Source of the DNA: a virus
Length of the DNA stretch: 23,743 nucleotides
Reading direction: 5' to 3' (one strand)
IMG/VR virus record: IMGVR_UViG_3300031673_000484
Span: 1 to 23,743 of that record
Position numbers and translations under genes: made by a program. Positions 7,452 through 13,954 of this stretch are shown in pieces; within the stretch, counting starts at the first letter, position 1; the number at the start of each line of letters is the position of its first letter. The notes under the pieces are model-generated. The model searched no databases, was not told where the DNA came from, and saw only the letters and a program-made list of their open reading frames with translations.

Positions 7452-7580
7452 ACATAACAATTTGTAAAAATAATAGCCTGCTATGTGGTCTTTTTAGAGC
7501 TATTATCGATTATTAAACTATTGTATTTCAATCAATATTTCTGCGTATTTACGGCTACTATTCTTATACCAACGTTATAT
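7452..7580. other. attC-like site a3
   Basis: Left ACATAAC AATTTGTAAAAATAATAGCC. Reverse complement of the right arm: CATATAACGTTGGTATAAGAATAGTAGCC in order. The inner arm TAAAAATAATAGCC pairs with TAAGAATAGTAGCC, with two A/G differences. The right core is GTTATAT. Length is 129 bp. Confidence 0.75.
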
Positions 7581-7586
7581 GCAAGG

Positions 7587-7838
7587 CTACACCCGTTTAA
7601 ATTCATAAGTTATATCCTTGTTTTCGTGCTGCGTAAAAATTACGTCATACTGTGGCACAGCATCGCCCTCTTTTAGTTTATCAAACATTTTTGAAACTCC
7701 ATACATATACCAAGTATCATTTTCCCAATGCCTAAACTCTATATGCGTTGGGCGAAAATCTTTCATAAAAATACATAATCGTTCCCAATCATTTACATAT
7801 AATTCATTGCTAATTTTTACTAATCCTTTATTCATCAT
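7587..7838 (-). CDS. cassette A5: hypothetical protein, 83 aa
   Basis: Starts MMNKGLVKISNELYVNDWER. Two adjacent ATG codons leave the start uncertain by one residue. Several aromatic-rich strands follow (HIEFRHWENDTWYMYGVSKM), then FDKLKEGDAVPQYDVIFTQH. It resembles small uncharacterised Bacteroidetes phage proteins, but I cannot name the family. The stop lies 7 bases before the right core of site a3. On its other side there is no complete attC, only the stub of another reading frame (7846-7902) and the exonuclease gene, so this cassette seems to have lost its own recombination site. Confidence 0.6.
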   Translation of the reverse strand: MMNKGLVKISNELYVNDWERLCIFMKDFRPTHIEFRHWENDTWYMYGVSKMFDKLKEGDAVPQYDVIFTQHENKDITYEFKRV

Positions 7839-7845
7839 TCAATCT

Positions 7846-7902
7846 TTATCTATCAATAGTTTCGCCAGCGCTAAATTCAATTTCTCTGTAATTTGTTTTC
7901 AT
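7846..7902 (-). pseudogene. remnant of a truncated gene, 18 codons
   Basis: A clean start (MKTNYREIEFSAGETIDR) followed at once by a stop, lying two bases after the exonuclease stop and eight bases before the next gene. The opening words look like the N-terminus of a longer phage protein, so I read it as a gene beheaded when the cassette boundary moved. A functional leader peptide is an alternative. Confidence 0.35.
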
Positions 7903-7903
7903 T

Positions 7904-8485
7904 TTATATTATTTTAAGTTTTACAAGTTCATTAAAACAACGCTCAGTAGCTATCACATCATTAGCAGCATTATGAGCCTCAAATGTTTCACTAAATAGT
8001 TTAAAATATAGCTCTTCAAGTGTTGGAAACTTTGGTTTATTACTATTTTTTTGTTTAAGGCCGCAAAACTTAATAGTCTTCATCATTGTGTCTATTCGTT
8101 TATTTTTGTGTAGAGCAAAAATAAGACTATCAACATTACTATTATTATATAATCTTAAATAATTTGCCTTAATTATTGAAGTATCGAAATAAATGTTATG
8201 ACCAATTATCTTATCAGCTATTAAACAATTTTTAATAAATTCTAAAAAAACTAATCCAAAATCAACACCCGTTTTATTAGCTATTTCATTTGTTATACCA
8301 TGTATTTTAGTTGATTCAATTGGTATTTCGTAGCCTTCAGACTTAATAATATAATCATTTACATTAAGTTCATCTGATCTTTTCCAGGCAATCTGCACTA
8401 TATAAGGAAATTGCATGTAATCAGTTTTCCAATGCAATCCTTTAGGAACTAATCCGGTTGTTTCTATATCAAATGTTATATTCAT
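7904..8485 (-). CDS. DEDDh 3'-5' exonuclease (DnaQ/epsilon-like)
   Basis: A 193-residue protein with the full DEDDh set: Exo I FDIETTGL (Asp6, Glu8), Exo II GHNIYFDTS (Asp101) and Exo III EAHNAANDVIAT (His171, Asp176). The fold is that of the proofreading subunit of DNA polymerase III and of free-standing phage exonucleases. It cuts single-stranded 3' ends with two metal ions. Likely roles are DNA repair, recombination or nucleotide recycling during phage replication. No polymerase domain is attached. The gene is as A+T-rich as the phage core and unlike the cassette genes around it. It seems to be a native phage gene between cassettes. Confidence 0.88.
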   Translation of the reverse strand: MNITFDIETTGLVPKGLHWKTDYMQFPYIVQIAWKRSDELNVNDYIIKSEGYEIPIESTKIHGITNEIANKTGVDFGLVFLEFIKNCLIADKIIGHNIYFDTSIIKANYLRLYNNSNVDSLIFALHKNKRIDTMMKTIKFCGLKQKNSNKPKFPTLEELYFKLFSETFEAHNAANDVIATERCFNELVKLKII

Positions 8486-8533
8486 TCTAATTATTTTAAA
8501 GTTTTTTTAATTGATCTTCTAAATATTCATTGT

Positions 8534-8554
8534 GAGTTTACTCCACTGTTATAA
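8534..8554. other. solo attC-like right half with GTTTACTCCACT
   Basis: GTTTACTCCACTGTTATAA ends in a core-like GTTATAA beside the stop of gene 8559-8765. No matching left arm is found to its left. GTTTACTCCACT is the exact reverse complement of 13050-13061, where it forms one arm of a different palindrome. Confidence 0.4.
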
Positions 8555-8558
8555 ACAA

Positions 8559-8765
8559 TTAGCCCTCGCACCGCTCTTTCAAGCATACTTTTGAAGAACA
8601 TCTTTTGAGGTACTTATTGCAGAAATAAACCTGCTTAACCTCCATGCTTTCTATTCCCTTAGTGTTAGGTCTAAATTCTACTTTTTCAGTTTCTTTCGTA
8701 TTCATTAATTCCGCAGTTTTGTTCTGCAAACACTCGCTGAATTGTATTCTAAATGATTTTGCCAT
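8559..8765 (-). CDS. cassette A6: small Cys-rich protein, 68 aa
   Basis: Begins MAKSFRIQFSECLQNKTAEL. The C-terminus is FCNKYLKRCSSKVCLKERCE, with four Cys residues at spacings of 6, 4 and 4, which could bind a metal. The first half is polar and may be helical. No family recognised. The start lies 13 bases from the left core of site a4. The stop lies beside the solo half-site at 8534-8554, so the 3' boundary of this cassette is degraded. Confidence 0.55.
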   Translation of the reverse strand: MAKSFRIQFSECLQNKTAELMNTKETEKVEFRPNTKGIESMEVKQVYFCNKYLKRCSSKVCLKERCEG

Positions 8766-8778
8766 CGCTAATAAAAGT

Positions 8779-8875
8779 TTATAACAATATGTATATGTAA
8801 TACAGCCAATTAAGTTTAGTTTTAAGTTGAAAATATGTGCAAGGCTGTACTACACATACATTCAACGGTGTACAT
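8779..8875. other. attC-like site a4
   Basis: Left TTATAAC AATATGTATATGTAATACAGCC. Reverse complement of the right arm: GTTGAATGTATGTGTAGTACAGCC. Arms match over about 20 bases with A/G differences. The right core has drifted (CAACGGTGTAC instead of GTTRRRY). Length is 97 bp. Confidence 0.68.
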
Positions 8876-9057
8876 AAGGTAATTGTGCAATCTGGGCAAG
8901 TCCCATTAGTCATTAAGATATGTTCGTTGCAAATTTCGCAAACCGCCACTTCGTTATTTCTAACAATAGATAAACGCAATATTTCGTTTTGCATTTTACC
9001 TTTTGTTAGTTCTCCTTTATTGTATCTGTCTACAATTTTTTGTATTTCTAATCTCAT
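8779..9057 (-). CDS. cassette A7: zinc-ribbon-like protein reading through an attC
   Basis: A 92-codon frame (MRLEIQKIVDRYNKGELTKG). The proper domain seems to end near residue 66 and contains VCEICNEHILMTNGTCPDC, a CxxC...CxxC zinc ribbon. The remaining 25 or so residues, including NWLYYIYILL, are a translation of attC-like site a4. The core mutation at 8864-8875 appears to have removed the usual stop codon, and the ORF now ends in the far core. The N-terminus is helical. It could be a small regulator or nucleic-acid-binding protein. It is the right-most cassette of array A, and no complete attC lies upstream of it. Confidence 0.55.
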   Translation of the reverse strand: MRLEIQKIVDRYNKGELTKGKMQNEILRLSIVRNNEVAVCEICNEHILMTNGTCPDCTITLCTPLNVCVVQPCTYFQLKTKLNWLYYIYILL

Positions 9058-9113
9058 AATACTGCGTTTATCATTAACATTAGCTAATTACTTTCATAAT
9101 ATTTTAGTTTAAG

Positions 9114-9305
9114 TTATTTTTTTAATAATCTTATTTCATATCCAAGATAGTTGGCATATTTTACTAATAAATCATGTGGCATTTTTCTTTTTTTAGCTTC
9201 ATATCGACTCATTGTATCATCATTAACTTCTAAATGTTTTGCTGCTATTTTTTGTTTTATTTTTTGCTGCTTTCTTAATTCTACTAAACTATCTAATATA
9301 TTCAT
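9114..9305 (-). CDS. XRE-family HTH regulator, 63 aa
   Basis: A compact helix-turn-helix domain. The recognition part is KQKIAAKHLEVNDDTMSRYE followed by AKKRKMPHDLLVKYANYLGY, the normal XRE pattern (helices 2-3 with an S-R-Y-E turn, then helices 4-5). It is a DNA-binding domain only, with no sensor. It has its own good promoter (9335-9366), and a TAGTTT-5-AAACTA palindrome lies in its leader (9315-9331), suggesting autoregulation. It sits between array A and the terminase block and is likely a phage regulator of neighbouring genes. Confidence 0.82.
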   Translation of the reverse strand: MNILDSLVELRKQQKIKQKIAAKHLEVNDDTMSRYEAKKRKMPHDLLVKYANYLGYEIRLLKK

Positions 9306-9314
9306 TTTGTCAAT

Positions 9315-9331
9315 TAGTTTTAGATAAACTA
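9315..9331. promoter_or_regulatory. candidate operator, TAGTTT-n5-AAACTA
   Basis: A perfect 6-base inverted repeat with a 5-base centre between the promoter and the ATG of the XRE gene. It is a fitting position for self-repression. Confidence 0.45.
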
Positions 9332-9334
9332 GTA

Positions 9335-9366
9335 CAAATTTACAATTAAATAATTAGAATAACAAA
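9335..9366 (-). promoter_or_regulatory. Bacteroidetes-type promoter for the XRE gene
   Basis: Minus strand TTTG (9363-9366), 20 bases, TAAATTTG (9335-9342). This is a complete match to the Bacteroidetes consensus TTTG / TAnnTTTG. It is the strongest promoter seen in the window and the best sequence clue to the host phylum. Confidence 0.75.
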
Positions 9367-9380
9367 ACTTTATACACATT

Positions 9381-9872
9381 TTATCCCATTCCCTTTAGAA
9401 CTGCAAAGAATCTATAAGAAAGTAAATCTACTAAATCAATATCCCGGCCTAAAGATTCAATTATCTGTTTACGTAAAATGATTTCAAGTTTATTATTCTC
9501 TGAATATTTATTTTGCTTAACATGCTGTAATTCCTGTTTTAATTCATCATTAGGAAACTTACATTCAACAGATAAAGTACCGTTATTGATTGATTTAATG
9601 AAATAAAAATAAAGCTGATGTTTAAAATTTTTATAATTTTCTCTGCCTATTGGTTGTTTATCTGGTTTAATTCGTAAAGCTCCATAAAAATATTTATTAA
9701 ATTCACCGGTTGTATCGAAATAAACAACATCATTCATTGACTGTTTTAGCTTCATTACAGCAAGTGTTATCTTCTTTACATACTCGTTACTGTATTTCTT
9801 AAACTTAATCAATTTAAGGCCATCCCATACAGCAATTAATATATGTTTATCGGTTACTTTAATCGTTATCAT
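9381..9872 (-). CDS. stand-alone terminase-type RNase H-fold nuclease domain
   Basis: A 163-residue protein whose start overlaps the end of the large terminase by 14 bases. Its plan matches the C-terminal nuclease domain of terminase large subunits: a first strand (ITIKVTDKHILIAVWDG), then YFDTTG (51-56) with an acidic residue ending a strand, then NYKNFKHQLYFYFIKSINNG as in the usual 'N.R...Y..L...I..G' helix, P-N-D-E-L-K-Q-E-L, then K..I.E.LGRDIDLVDLLSY (135-153), like the terminal K......GrSpDlaDAl helix. The first-strand catalytic Asp is not obvious, so it may be inactive or serve as a partner domain. The large terminase next door already has its own nuclease domain. The assignment is pattern-based inference. 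Confidence 0.55.
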   Translation of the reverse strand: MITIKVTDKHILIAVWDGLKLIKFKKYSNEYVKKITLAVMKLKQSMNDVVYFDTTGEFNKYFYGALRIKPDKQPIGRENYKNFKHQLYFYFIKSINNGTLSVECKFPNDELKQELQHVKQNKYSENNKLEIILRKQIIESLGRDIDLVDLLSYRFFAVLKGMG

Positions 9873-11154
9873 TTTTAAATATATTGTTTAGATTGTTTTC
9901 ATTTATTAAATCACTTGGTGAAATTAAAGGATATTCATAATAAATAAAATATCCACCAGCCTCAGTTATATGATCAAATCCACTAGACTTATCAGGTATC
10001 CCATTCTTATCATTTGGCATTCTTTCTAATGCTTCCGTATATTCTGGGCAAGTACGAGTATTTACAAAATAGTTTTTATCTCCATTGCCATTGCAAAACA
10101 TCCTATTCATATTTTTTATCCGGTCTGTAACAACCGGGTTAGTTGACCTATATTTTACAATGAAACCAGCTTGTTTCAATTGCTCAATATCGGTAGTATC
10201 TGCATTAGTTGACCTATTCTTACCACTTGAATCTGGATATATTATAATTTTATTGTTTTTATAACGTTCTTTAATTACATTTATCATTGATTCAGTATCA
10301 TATACTTTGGTAATTTCATCAACTGCAATAGGTTGTGATCTTATAACATGAGTAACAGCGTGCATATTTCCTATATTAAAATCCATTCCAATATACAACG
10401 TATCATTTTCTTTAAAATACTCATCTGAATGATTTTCTTTCCGGTTAAATTTATAATATACCGTTCCTGATGTTAGGTTAACAAATTCACCGTGTAAATA
10501 AGCTTTTAATTGTATATCATCGTATAACTCCCGTAAGCCGTCAATATATCCATCACCTAAATTATCAGCATTATCTAAGGTATCTAATTGATATAACTTT
10601 TTATTGATATTAGCTTGTTTAACAAAAAAATTATACATATAAGCATAACCCTCCGGGGTGCTAACAAAGTCAATACAGTTCTTTGTTGACTTTTTAAATG
10701 AGTTCCGGCTGCTTATCCTTTTAATTGCATCAATCCTCTTATTAGGGTGAACAACATCAACCTCATCTATTAACGAATATCCGACTGAATAAGAAACAAT
10801 CCTGTCAGGTGTATCCATTGATCTCATCCATATCTCACCGTAAGGTGTTATTAACTTACTCTCTGCTTTATTGTGCTTATGTACGGTTTTTATGCTTTCA
10901 AATATATTATCAAATTTAGGAATTAACATATCTTCTATCAAACCATAGGTAGGTAAGTAATAAGCTATTGGAACTCCTGGGGCTTGCAGTAATTTAGTTA
11001 CAACTTTAACCGATGCGGCTAAACTCTTCCCACTCTGGTATCCTCCAACTATTCCTGAATGTAAATGTTTTGATTTTATAAAGTCCTTTTGAGTTTGATG
11101 TAAACGACTTAAATTTAACTTATTGTTTTTGTCGATATATATAATATCATTCAT
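9859..11154 (-). CDS. terminase large subunit (packaging ATPase-nuclease)
   Basis: A 431-residue protein. The ATPase domain has Walker A GGYQSGKS (37-44), Walker B SLIDEVD (127-133) and coupling motif STPEG (165-169). The nuclease domain follows from about residue 250 with acidic residues at MDFN (Asp258), YPDSSG (Asp308) and FDHITEAGGYF (Asp394), the usual three-Asp RNase H-like site. It pumps DNA into the prohead through the portal and cuts the concatemer. It overlaps the small subunit by 8 bases and the detached nuclease-like gene by 14 bases, forming one transcript. Length and motif order are typical. Confidence 0.95.
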   Translation of the reverse strand: MNDIIYIDKNNKLNLSRLHQTQKDFIKSKHLHSGIVGGYQSGKSLAASVKVVTKLLQAPGVPIAYYLPTYGLIEDMLIPKFDNIFESIKTVHKHNKAESKLITPYGEIWMRSMDTPDRIVSYSVGYSLIDEVDVVHPNKRIDAIKRISSRNSFKKSTKNCIDFVSTPEGYAYMYNFFVKQANINKKLYQLDTLDNADNLGDGYIDGLRELYDDIQLKAYLHGEFVNLTSGTVYYKFNRKENHSDEYFKENDTLYIGMDFNIGNMHAVTHVIRSQPIAVDEITKVYDTESMINVIKERYKNNKIIIYPDSSGKNRSTNADTTDIEQLKQAGFIVKYRSTNPVVTDRIKNMNRMFCNGNGDKNYFVNTRTCPEYTEALERMPNDKNGIPDKSSGFDHITEAGGYFIYYEYPLISPSDLINENNLNNIFKNDND

Positions 11155-11461
11155 CGAATGTTATCCCTTTTATATCTATGCTTTTAGTCTCAACCTTTTC
11201 GGCTATTTTTCCATACAAAGTATCTTTTATTTCTTTATATGCTGCAACATCTCCTTTTAATGCTTTTAATATTATGGCCAATTCAATCTTATCTTCAAAT
11301 GTTCCTTTAATTTCTTTTCCACTTGTAGGGTCTTTAACTTTAGTATTAGCCTCAATCCATTGTCGTAATAATGTAGCCCTATTTTTAGTTCCTTTTGGTT
11401 TCCCTTTTGGATTTCTTATTTCTCCTTTAACAGGAGGTTTTATATTTTGAGGATTTGGCAT
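11147..11461 (-). CDS. terminase small subunit-like protein
   Basis: I use the ATG at 11461 (MPNPQNIKPPVKGEIRNPKG); a TTG nine bases upstream is possible. The N-terminus has the characteristic basic NPKGKPKGTKNRAT stretch that opens many phage small-terminase/DUF5681-type proteins, followed by a helical domain (LRQWIEANTK, then FEDKIELAIILKALKGDVAA). The small subunit recognises phage DNA and loads the large subunit. Its stop overlaps the large-subunit start by 8 bases, which strongly supports the assignment. I cannot tell how it chooses its packaging site. Confidence 0.75.
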   Translation of the reverse strand: MPNPQNIKPPVKGEIRNPKGKPKGTKNRATLLRQWIEANTKVKDPTSGKEIKGTFEDKIELAIILKALKGDVAAYKEIKDTLYGKIAEKVETKSIDIKGITFDE

Positions 11462-11523
11462 ATTTATCAAATCAATTTCAAATCAATTAAACAAAATTAT
11501 AAATTATTTATATCATTTCAAAA

Positions 11524-12306
11524 TTATAAATTCAAATAATCTTCATTTGTCTCATTTCCAGATAAATAAACTCCTTTGTTATGAATTAACAAATCTTTTT
11601 TAATATAAAATTTATCATTCATATTTGATTGTCTTAATATTCTAACTGATTCAAATATAAATTTTGACCAATCAATTGATTTATCAATTCCTTTATAATT
11701 ATTTATTTTACCTATTTTAACATGATCAATAAACTCAACTACTTTTGATAGTAAATTTAATGACTGTTCTGGAAATATAACAGGCTCAAAACTTGCCCAG
11801 GTTTTTATCCCATTATTTGCTAATATTTCTAATATATTAATTCTTTCAATTGGTAAGGCTGCCCCAGATTCCCAATATAAAGAATCTTTATTATTGTCAA
11901 ATGTTAATGTAGCACCTATTTTAATTCTACTACCAAATAATTTAATAAGTTCTAAATCTTTTAATATATTTTTACCCCCCTTAGTAAGGATTGCCACTTT
12001 GTGATTATACTTATTTAAAATTGTTAATACCTTAGTAGTTATTTCAGGATTAATACCACAATAAGGGTCTCCGGTAAATGAAAGTAATATCTGATGACAT
12101 CCTTTATTTTTTTGTGCAGATTTTTCAAGTTCTTTAAATCCTTTTTCATCTGGAATAAAAATAATTTTATGATTATAATTACTATTAAATCGTCCTAACA
12201 TGTTGGGAACATAACAATACTTACAATTATGAGGACATCCTTTGTAATAATTCAGTGCTAATGGGCTATATTCTCTTGCCCTACCTGTTGGTTCATAAAT
12301 TTTCAT
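11524..12306 (-). CDS. radical SAM enzyme, SPL/SplB-like
   Basis: A 260-residue protein with the radical SAM cluster motif CPHNCKYC (Cys24, Cys28, Cys31; CX3CX2C) after the opening EPTGRAREYSPLALNYYKGC, typical of the COG1533 'DNA repair photolyase/SPL-like' group. SFTGDPY (76-82) is the expected strand-2 motif of that group. Further down are ILTKGG and WASFEPVI. The enzyme should bind a 4Fe-4S cluster and make a 5'-deoxyadenosyl radical. The substrate is unknown: repair of a DNA lesion or modification of a base, tRNA or phage protein are all possible. It lies just upstream of the terminase genes, with a gene-free leader of 181 bases (12307-12487) in which I see no clear promoter or RNA. Confidence 0.85.
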   Translation of the reverse strand: MKIYEPTGRAREYSPLALNYYKGCPHNCKYCYVPNMLGRFNSNYNHKIIFIPDEKGFKELEKSAQKNKGCHQILLSFTGDPYCGINPEITTKVLTILNKYNHKVAILTKGGKNILKDLELIKLFGSRIKIGATLTFDNNKDSLYWESGAALPIERINILEILANNGIKTWASFEPVIFPEQSLNLLSKVVEFIDHVKIGKINNYKGIDKSIDWSKFIFESVRILRQSNMNDKFYIKKDLLIHNKGVYLSGNETNEDYLNL

Positions 12307-12487
12307 ATATTTATATATTAAGTTTGAAAATAAAAATAATTTTTTCTGTCAATAAAATATCCCTATCCTCTGAGTATTATTTTGTAAAACACCGTCTATA
12401 TAAATATGATTTAGTAATAAGTTTTTTGTTTTTTCACTTACGTTTTTTTGTTTATTCCTTCTTTTATTTCTTTTCTTTAGTTCCTAT

Positions 12488-12718
12488 TTAGATATTATGT
12501 TCCCCGTCATCAATCCACTCAAACCCGGCGGATTCTATTTTAGCATATTTTTTAGGCATTCCCATATTTTCTGCAAATACATTAGAAAAATCTTGTAAAA
12601 AATGAGCTGTTTTAATTACGTTTTTTAGATCAATCAGAAAATTATCTAAATTATTTTTATTAGTACACTTTATCATATCTTGTACTGTATTTATTTGGTG
12701 TTTTTTATTTTTTTTCAT
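12488..12718 (-). CDS. hypothetical protein, 76 aa
   Basis: Starts MKKNKKHQINTVQDMIKCTN and contains a helical middle (NFLIDLKNVIKTAHFLQDFS) and the ending SAGFEWIDDGEHNI. It is soluble, with no obvious metal site or membrane segment. It is the last of a series of A+T-rich small genes (14587-12488) that appear to form one phage operon leading toward the radical SAM and terminase genes. The A+T-rich codon use matches the phage core rather than the cassettes. Function unknown. Confidence 0.6.
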   Translation of the reverse strand: MKKNKKHQINTVQDMIKCTNKNNLDNFLIDLKNVIKTAHFLQDFSNVFAENMGMPKKYAKIESAGFEWIDDGEHNI

Positions 12719-12750
12719 GTAATTTTATAAATATTAATTTTTCATATTAT

Positions 12751-13035
12751 TTAAGTAAATAACCAAATTATTAAACCTATAATAATTAATGCACATCCAA
12801 ATATTAAATATCCTAATTTTTGATCTTCATTTACATTGTTTAAAGGTATAATTTTTTTAATGAAAAAACTATTTAACACATCGTCTTCATGCCCAGCTGG
12901 TAAATTATATTCCTTTATTCTTTTTTTGCTTTTTATAAAAAACAACTCTCTAACATATTCTTTTGATATTCCACACATACGCTCAACGCCTTGCTGGCCT
13001 CCTATTTCATAATATATGTCGTAATAGTTATTCAT
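12751..13035 (-). CDS. hypothetical protein with C-terminal membrane anchor, 94 aa
   Basis: The N-terminal 70 residues are soluble and charged (MNNYYDIYYEIGGQQGVERM, YVRELFFIKSKKRIKEYN). Residues 73-93 are a single hydrophobic span (KLGYLIFGCALIIIGLIIWL), so this is a tail-anchored membrane protein with its N-terminus probably inside the cell. It is preceded by the 62-bp palindrome at 13048-13109. Possible roles include superinfection exclusion or membrane attachment of replication, but nothing specific is visible. Confidence 0.6.
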   Translation of the reverse strand: MNNYYDIYYEIGGQQGVERMCGISKEYVRELFFIKSKKRIKEYNLPAGHEDDVLNSFFIKKIIPLNNVNEDQKLGYLIFGCALIIIGLIIWLFT

Positions 13036-13047
13036 AATTTTTAAAAT

Positions 13048-13109
13048 AAAGTGGAGTAAACGATAATCTCTATTGCTTACGATTGTAAATTATTTGGTTT
13101 CTCCACTTT
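13048..13109. repeat. palindromic element with AAAGTGGAG arms
   Basis: AAAGTGGAGTAAAC (13048-13061) faces GTTTCTCCACTTT (13097-13109) across 35 bases, with one extra T in the left arm. It lies between two small phage genes. It lacks the TAAC/GTTA cores of the attC-like sites. As an RNA hairpin it could separate transcripts, but no T-run follows. Confidence 0.55.
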
Positions 13110-13112
13110 TAT

Positions 13113-13304
13113 TTAATTTATTTGTGATTCATCAAAATGCGTTTCAATTGCTTTAATACAATTTTTCGCATCAATGTTGAGGCTTAATCTTTCATTATTC
13201 AATCTTACAGCGTCTTTAGTACTCAGCTCTTCAATTGCTTTTAAAACAACTTTAATTTCTTTCTTAAATTGTTTTTTCTCTTTATCATTAAATTGTTGTG
13301 CCAT
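13113..13304 (-). CDS. small charged helical protein, 63 aa
   Basis: Sequence starts MAQQFNDKEKKQFKKEIKVV and continues with LKAIEELSTKDAVRLNNERL. It is highly charged, almost wholly helical and likely a coiled coil or helical hairpin. It lies 2 bases from the stop of its upstream neighbour, so the two are probably translated together. The A+T-rich codons fit the phage operon. No family recognised. Confidence 0.6.
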   Translation of the reverse strand: MAQQFNDKEKKQFKKEIKVVLKAIEELSTKDAVRLNNERLSLNIDAKNCIKAIETHFDESQIN

Positions 13305-13306
13305 AA

Positions 13307-13600
13307 TTAATTAATTTTTAAGTTTTGGTAATGTAAATTTTTTATTTCTGCTAATTCCAAATCTTTTTCTAATTCCTCAATATCTAAATTTCCAAATGTA
13401 GGTATTGGAGGCTCAATTAAAATCGAATTTTTTAAATATCCAGATAATTCAAAATAATATTGAATCCTTTCTAAATGCCAATCATAACCACATCCACTCA
13501 ATGCTTTGTTATTTTTTTGATAACATGCCCAGTCTATATGATAATCTATAAGTGATTGGGTTGTCTTTATTAAATACTGCTGTTTTTTAGTATATTGCAT
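13307..13600 (-). CDS. hypothetical protein, 97 aa
   Basis: Starts MQYTKKQQYLIKTTQSLIDY. Residues around DWACYQKNNKALSGCGYDWH include two Cys and several aromatic residues. The rest (RIQYYFELSGYLKNSILIEP, then a Glu-rich helix) is alpha-helical. The start overlaps the previous stop by 1 base (TAATG-type junction at 13600), a sign of coupling. It resembles no family I can name. It belongs to the A+T-rich early-type gene run. Confidence 0.6.
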   Translation of the reverse strand: MQYTKKQQYLIKTTQSLIDYHIDWACYQKNNKALSGCGYDWHLERIQYYFELSGYLKNSILIEPPIPTFGNLDIEELEKDLELAEIKNLHYQNLKIN

Positions 13601-13785
13601 TAATTTAAATAAATTATTTCAATTTCTCCTTTTTTTAATATATCAGTTTTTAAAAATACATTACCATCTTCATTAGTTATTGGTATTATATATTTTACCA
13701 TTAATGGCTTTTTATCATCACCTATTATTATTTCCCTTAAATCATAAACTTTTTTATTCTTTAAATTTCTAACCTGTATTTGCAT
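13600..13785 (-). CDS. small beta-rich protein, 61 aa
   Basis: Starts MQIQVRNLKNKKVYDLREII and ends LKKGEIEIIYLN. It has alternating hydrophobic strands (MVKYIIPITNEDGNVFLKTD), suggesting a small beta barrel or sandwich. It overlaps the upstream gene by 17 bases and the downstream gene by 1 base, so it is embedded in a coupled operon. Function unknown. Confidence 0.58.
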   Translation of the reverse strand: MQIQVRNLKNKKVYDLREIIIGDDKKPLMVKYIIPITNEDGNVFLKTDILKKGEIEIIYLN

Positions 13786-13954
13786 GGTGAATTTTTTTTA
13801 TATCAAAAATATATTTATGCCTGTTATTATTATAAAATCTGTAAATTAAATTATCACCATAAAGCTCGGTTATTAAATCCATTAATAACTTGCTATTTTG
13901 GAAATTATCTATTAGCCTTATTAAAGCTTCCTGTTCTTCTAGGTTTTTAATCAT
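13769..13954 (-). CDS. small helical protein, 61 aa
   Basis: Starts MIKNLEEQEALIRLIDNFQN. The first 35 residues are amphipathic helix (SKLLMDLITELYGDNLIYRF), then a basic, aromatic tail (NNNRHKYIFDIKKIHHA). The start overlaps the stop of the upstream membrane-anchored gene by 1 base. No family recognised. The tight packing supports it as a real gene. Confidence 0.55.
   Translation of the reverse strand: MIKNLEEQEALIRLIDNFQNSKLLMDLITELYGDNLIYRFYNNNRHKYIFDIKKIHHANTG

Larger units (their letters stand above)
5641..9057 (-). mobile_element. cassette array A (about seven attC-like cassettes)
   Basis: Small minus-strand genes separated by attC-like palindromes at 5881-6008, 6253-6381, 7058-7151, 7452-7580 and 8779-8875. 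The run is interrupted by an A+T-rich phage-type exonuclease gene (7904-8485) with a half-site on only one side. It is bounded on the left by a decayed core (near 5637) and terminator, and on the right by the XRE/terminase block. Cassette genes are visibly richer in G+C than the phage core genes. It shares two long repeats with array B, so the two arrays have exchanged or duplicated material. No integrase gene lies in or beside it. Confidence 0.65.

Noticed and set aside
8837-9112. Plus-strand frame of 91 codons opposite gene 8779-9057
   Set aside because: The minus frame has a CxxC...CxxC zinc-ribbon motif and fits the gene order. The plus frame has no recognisable feature.
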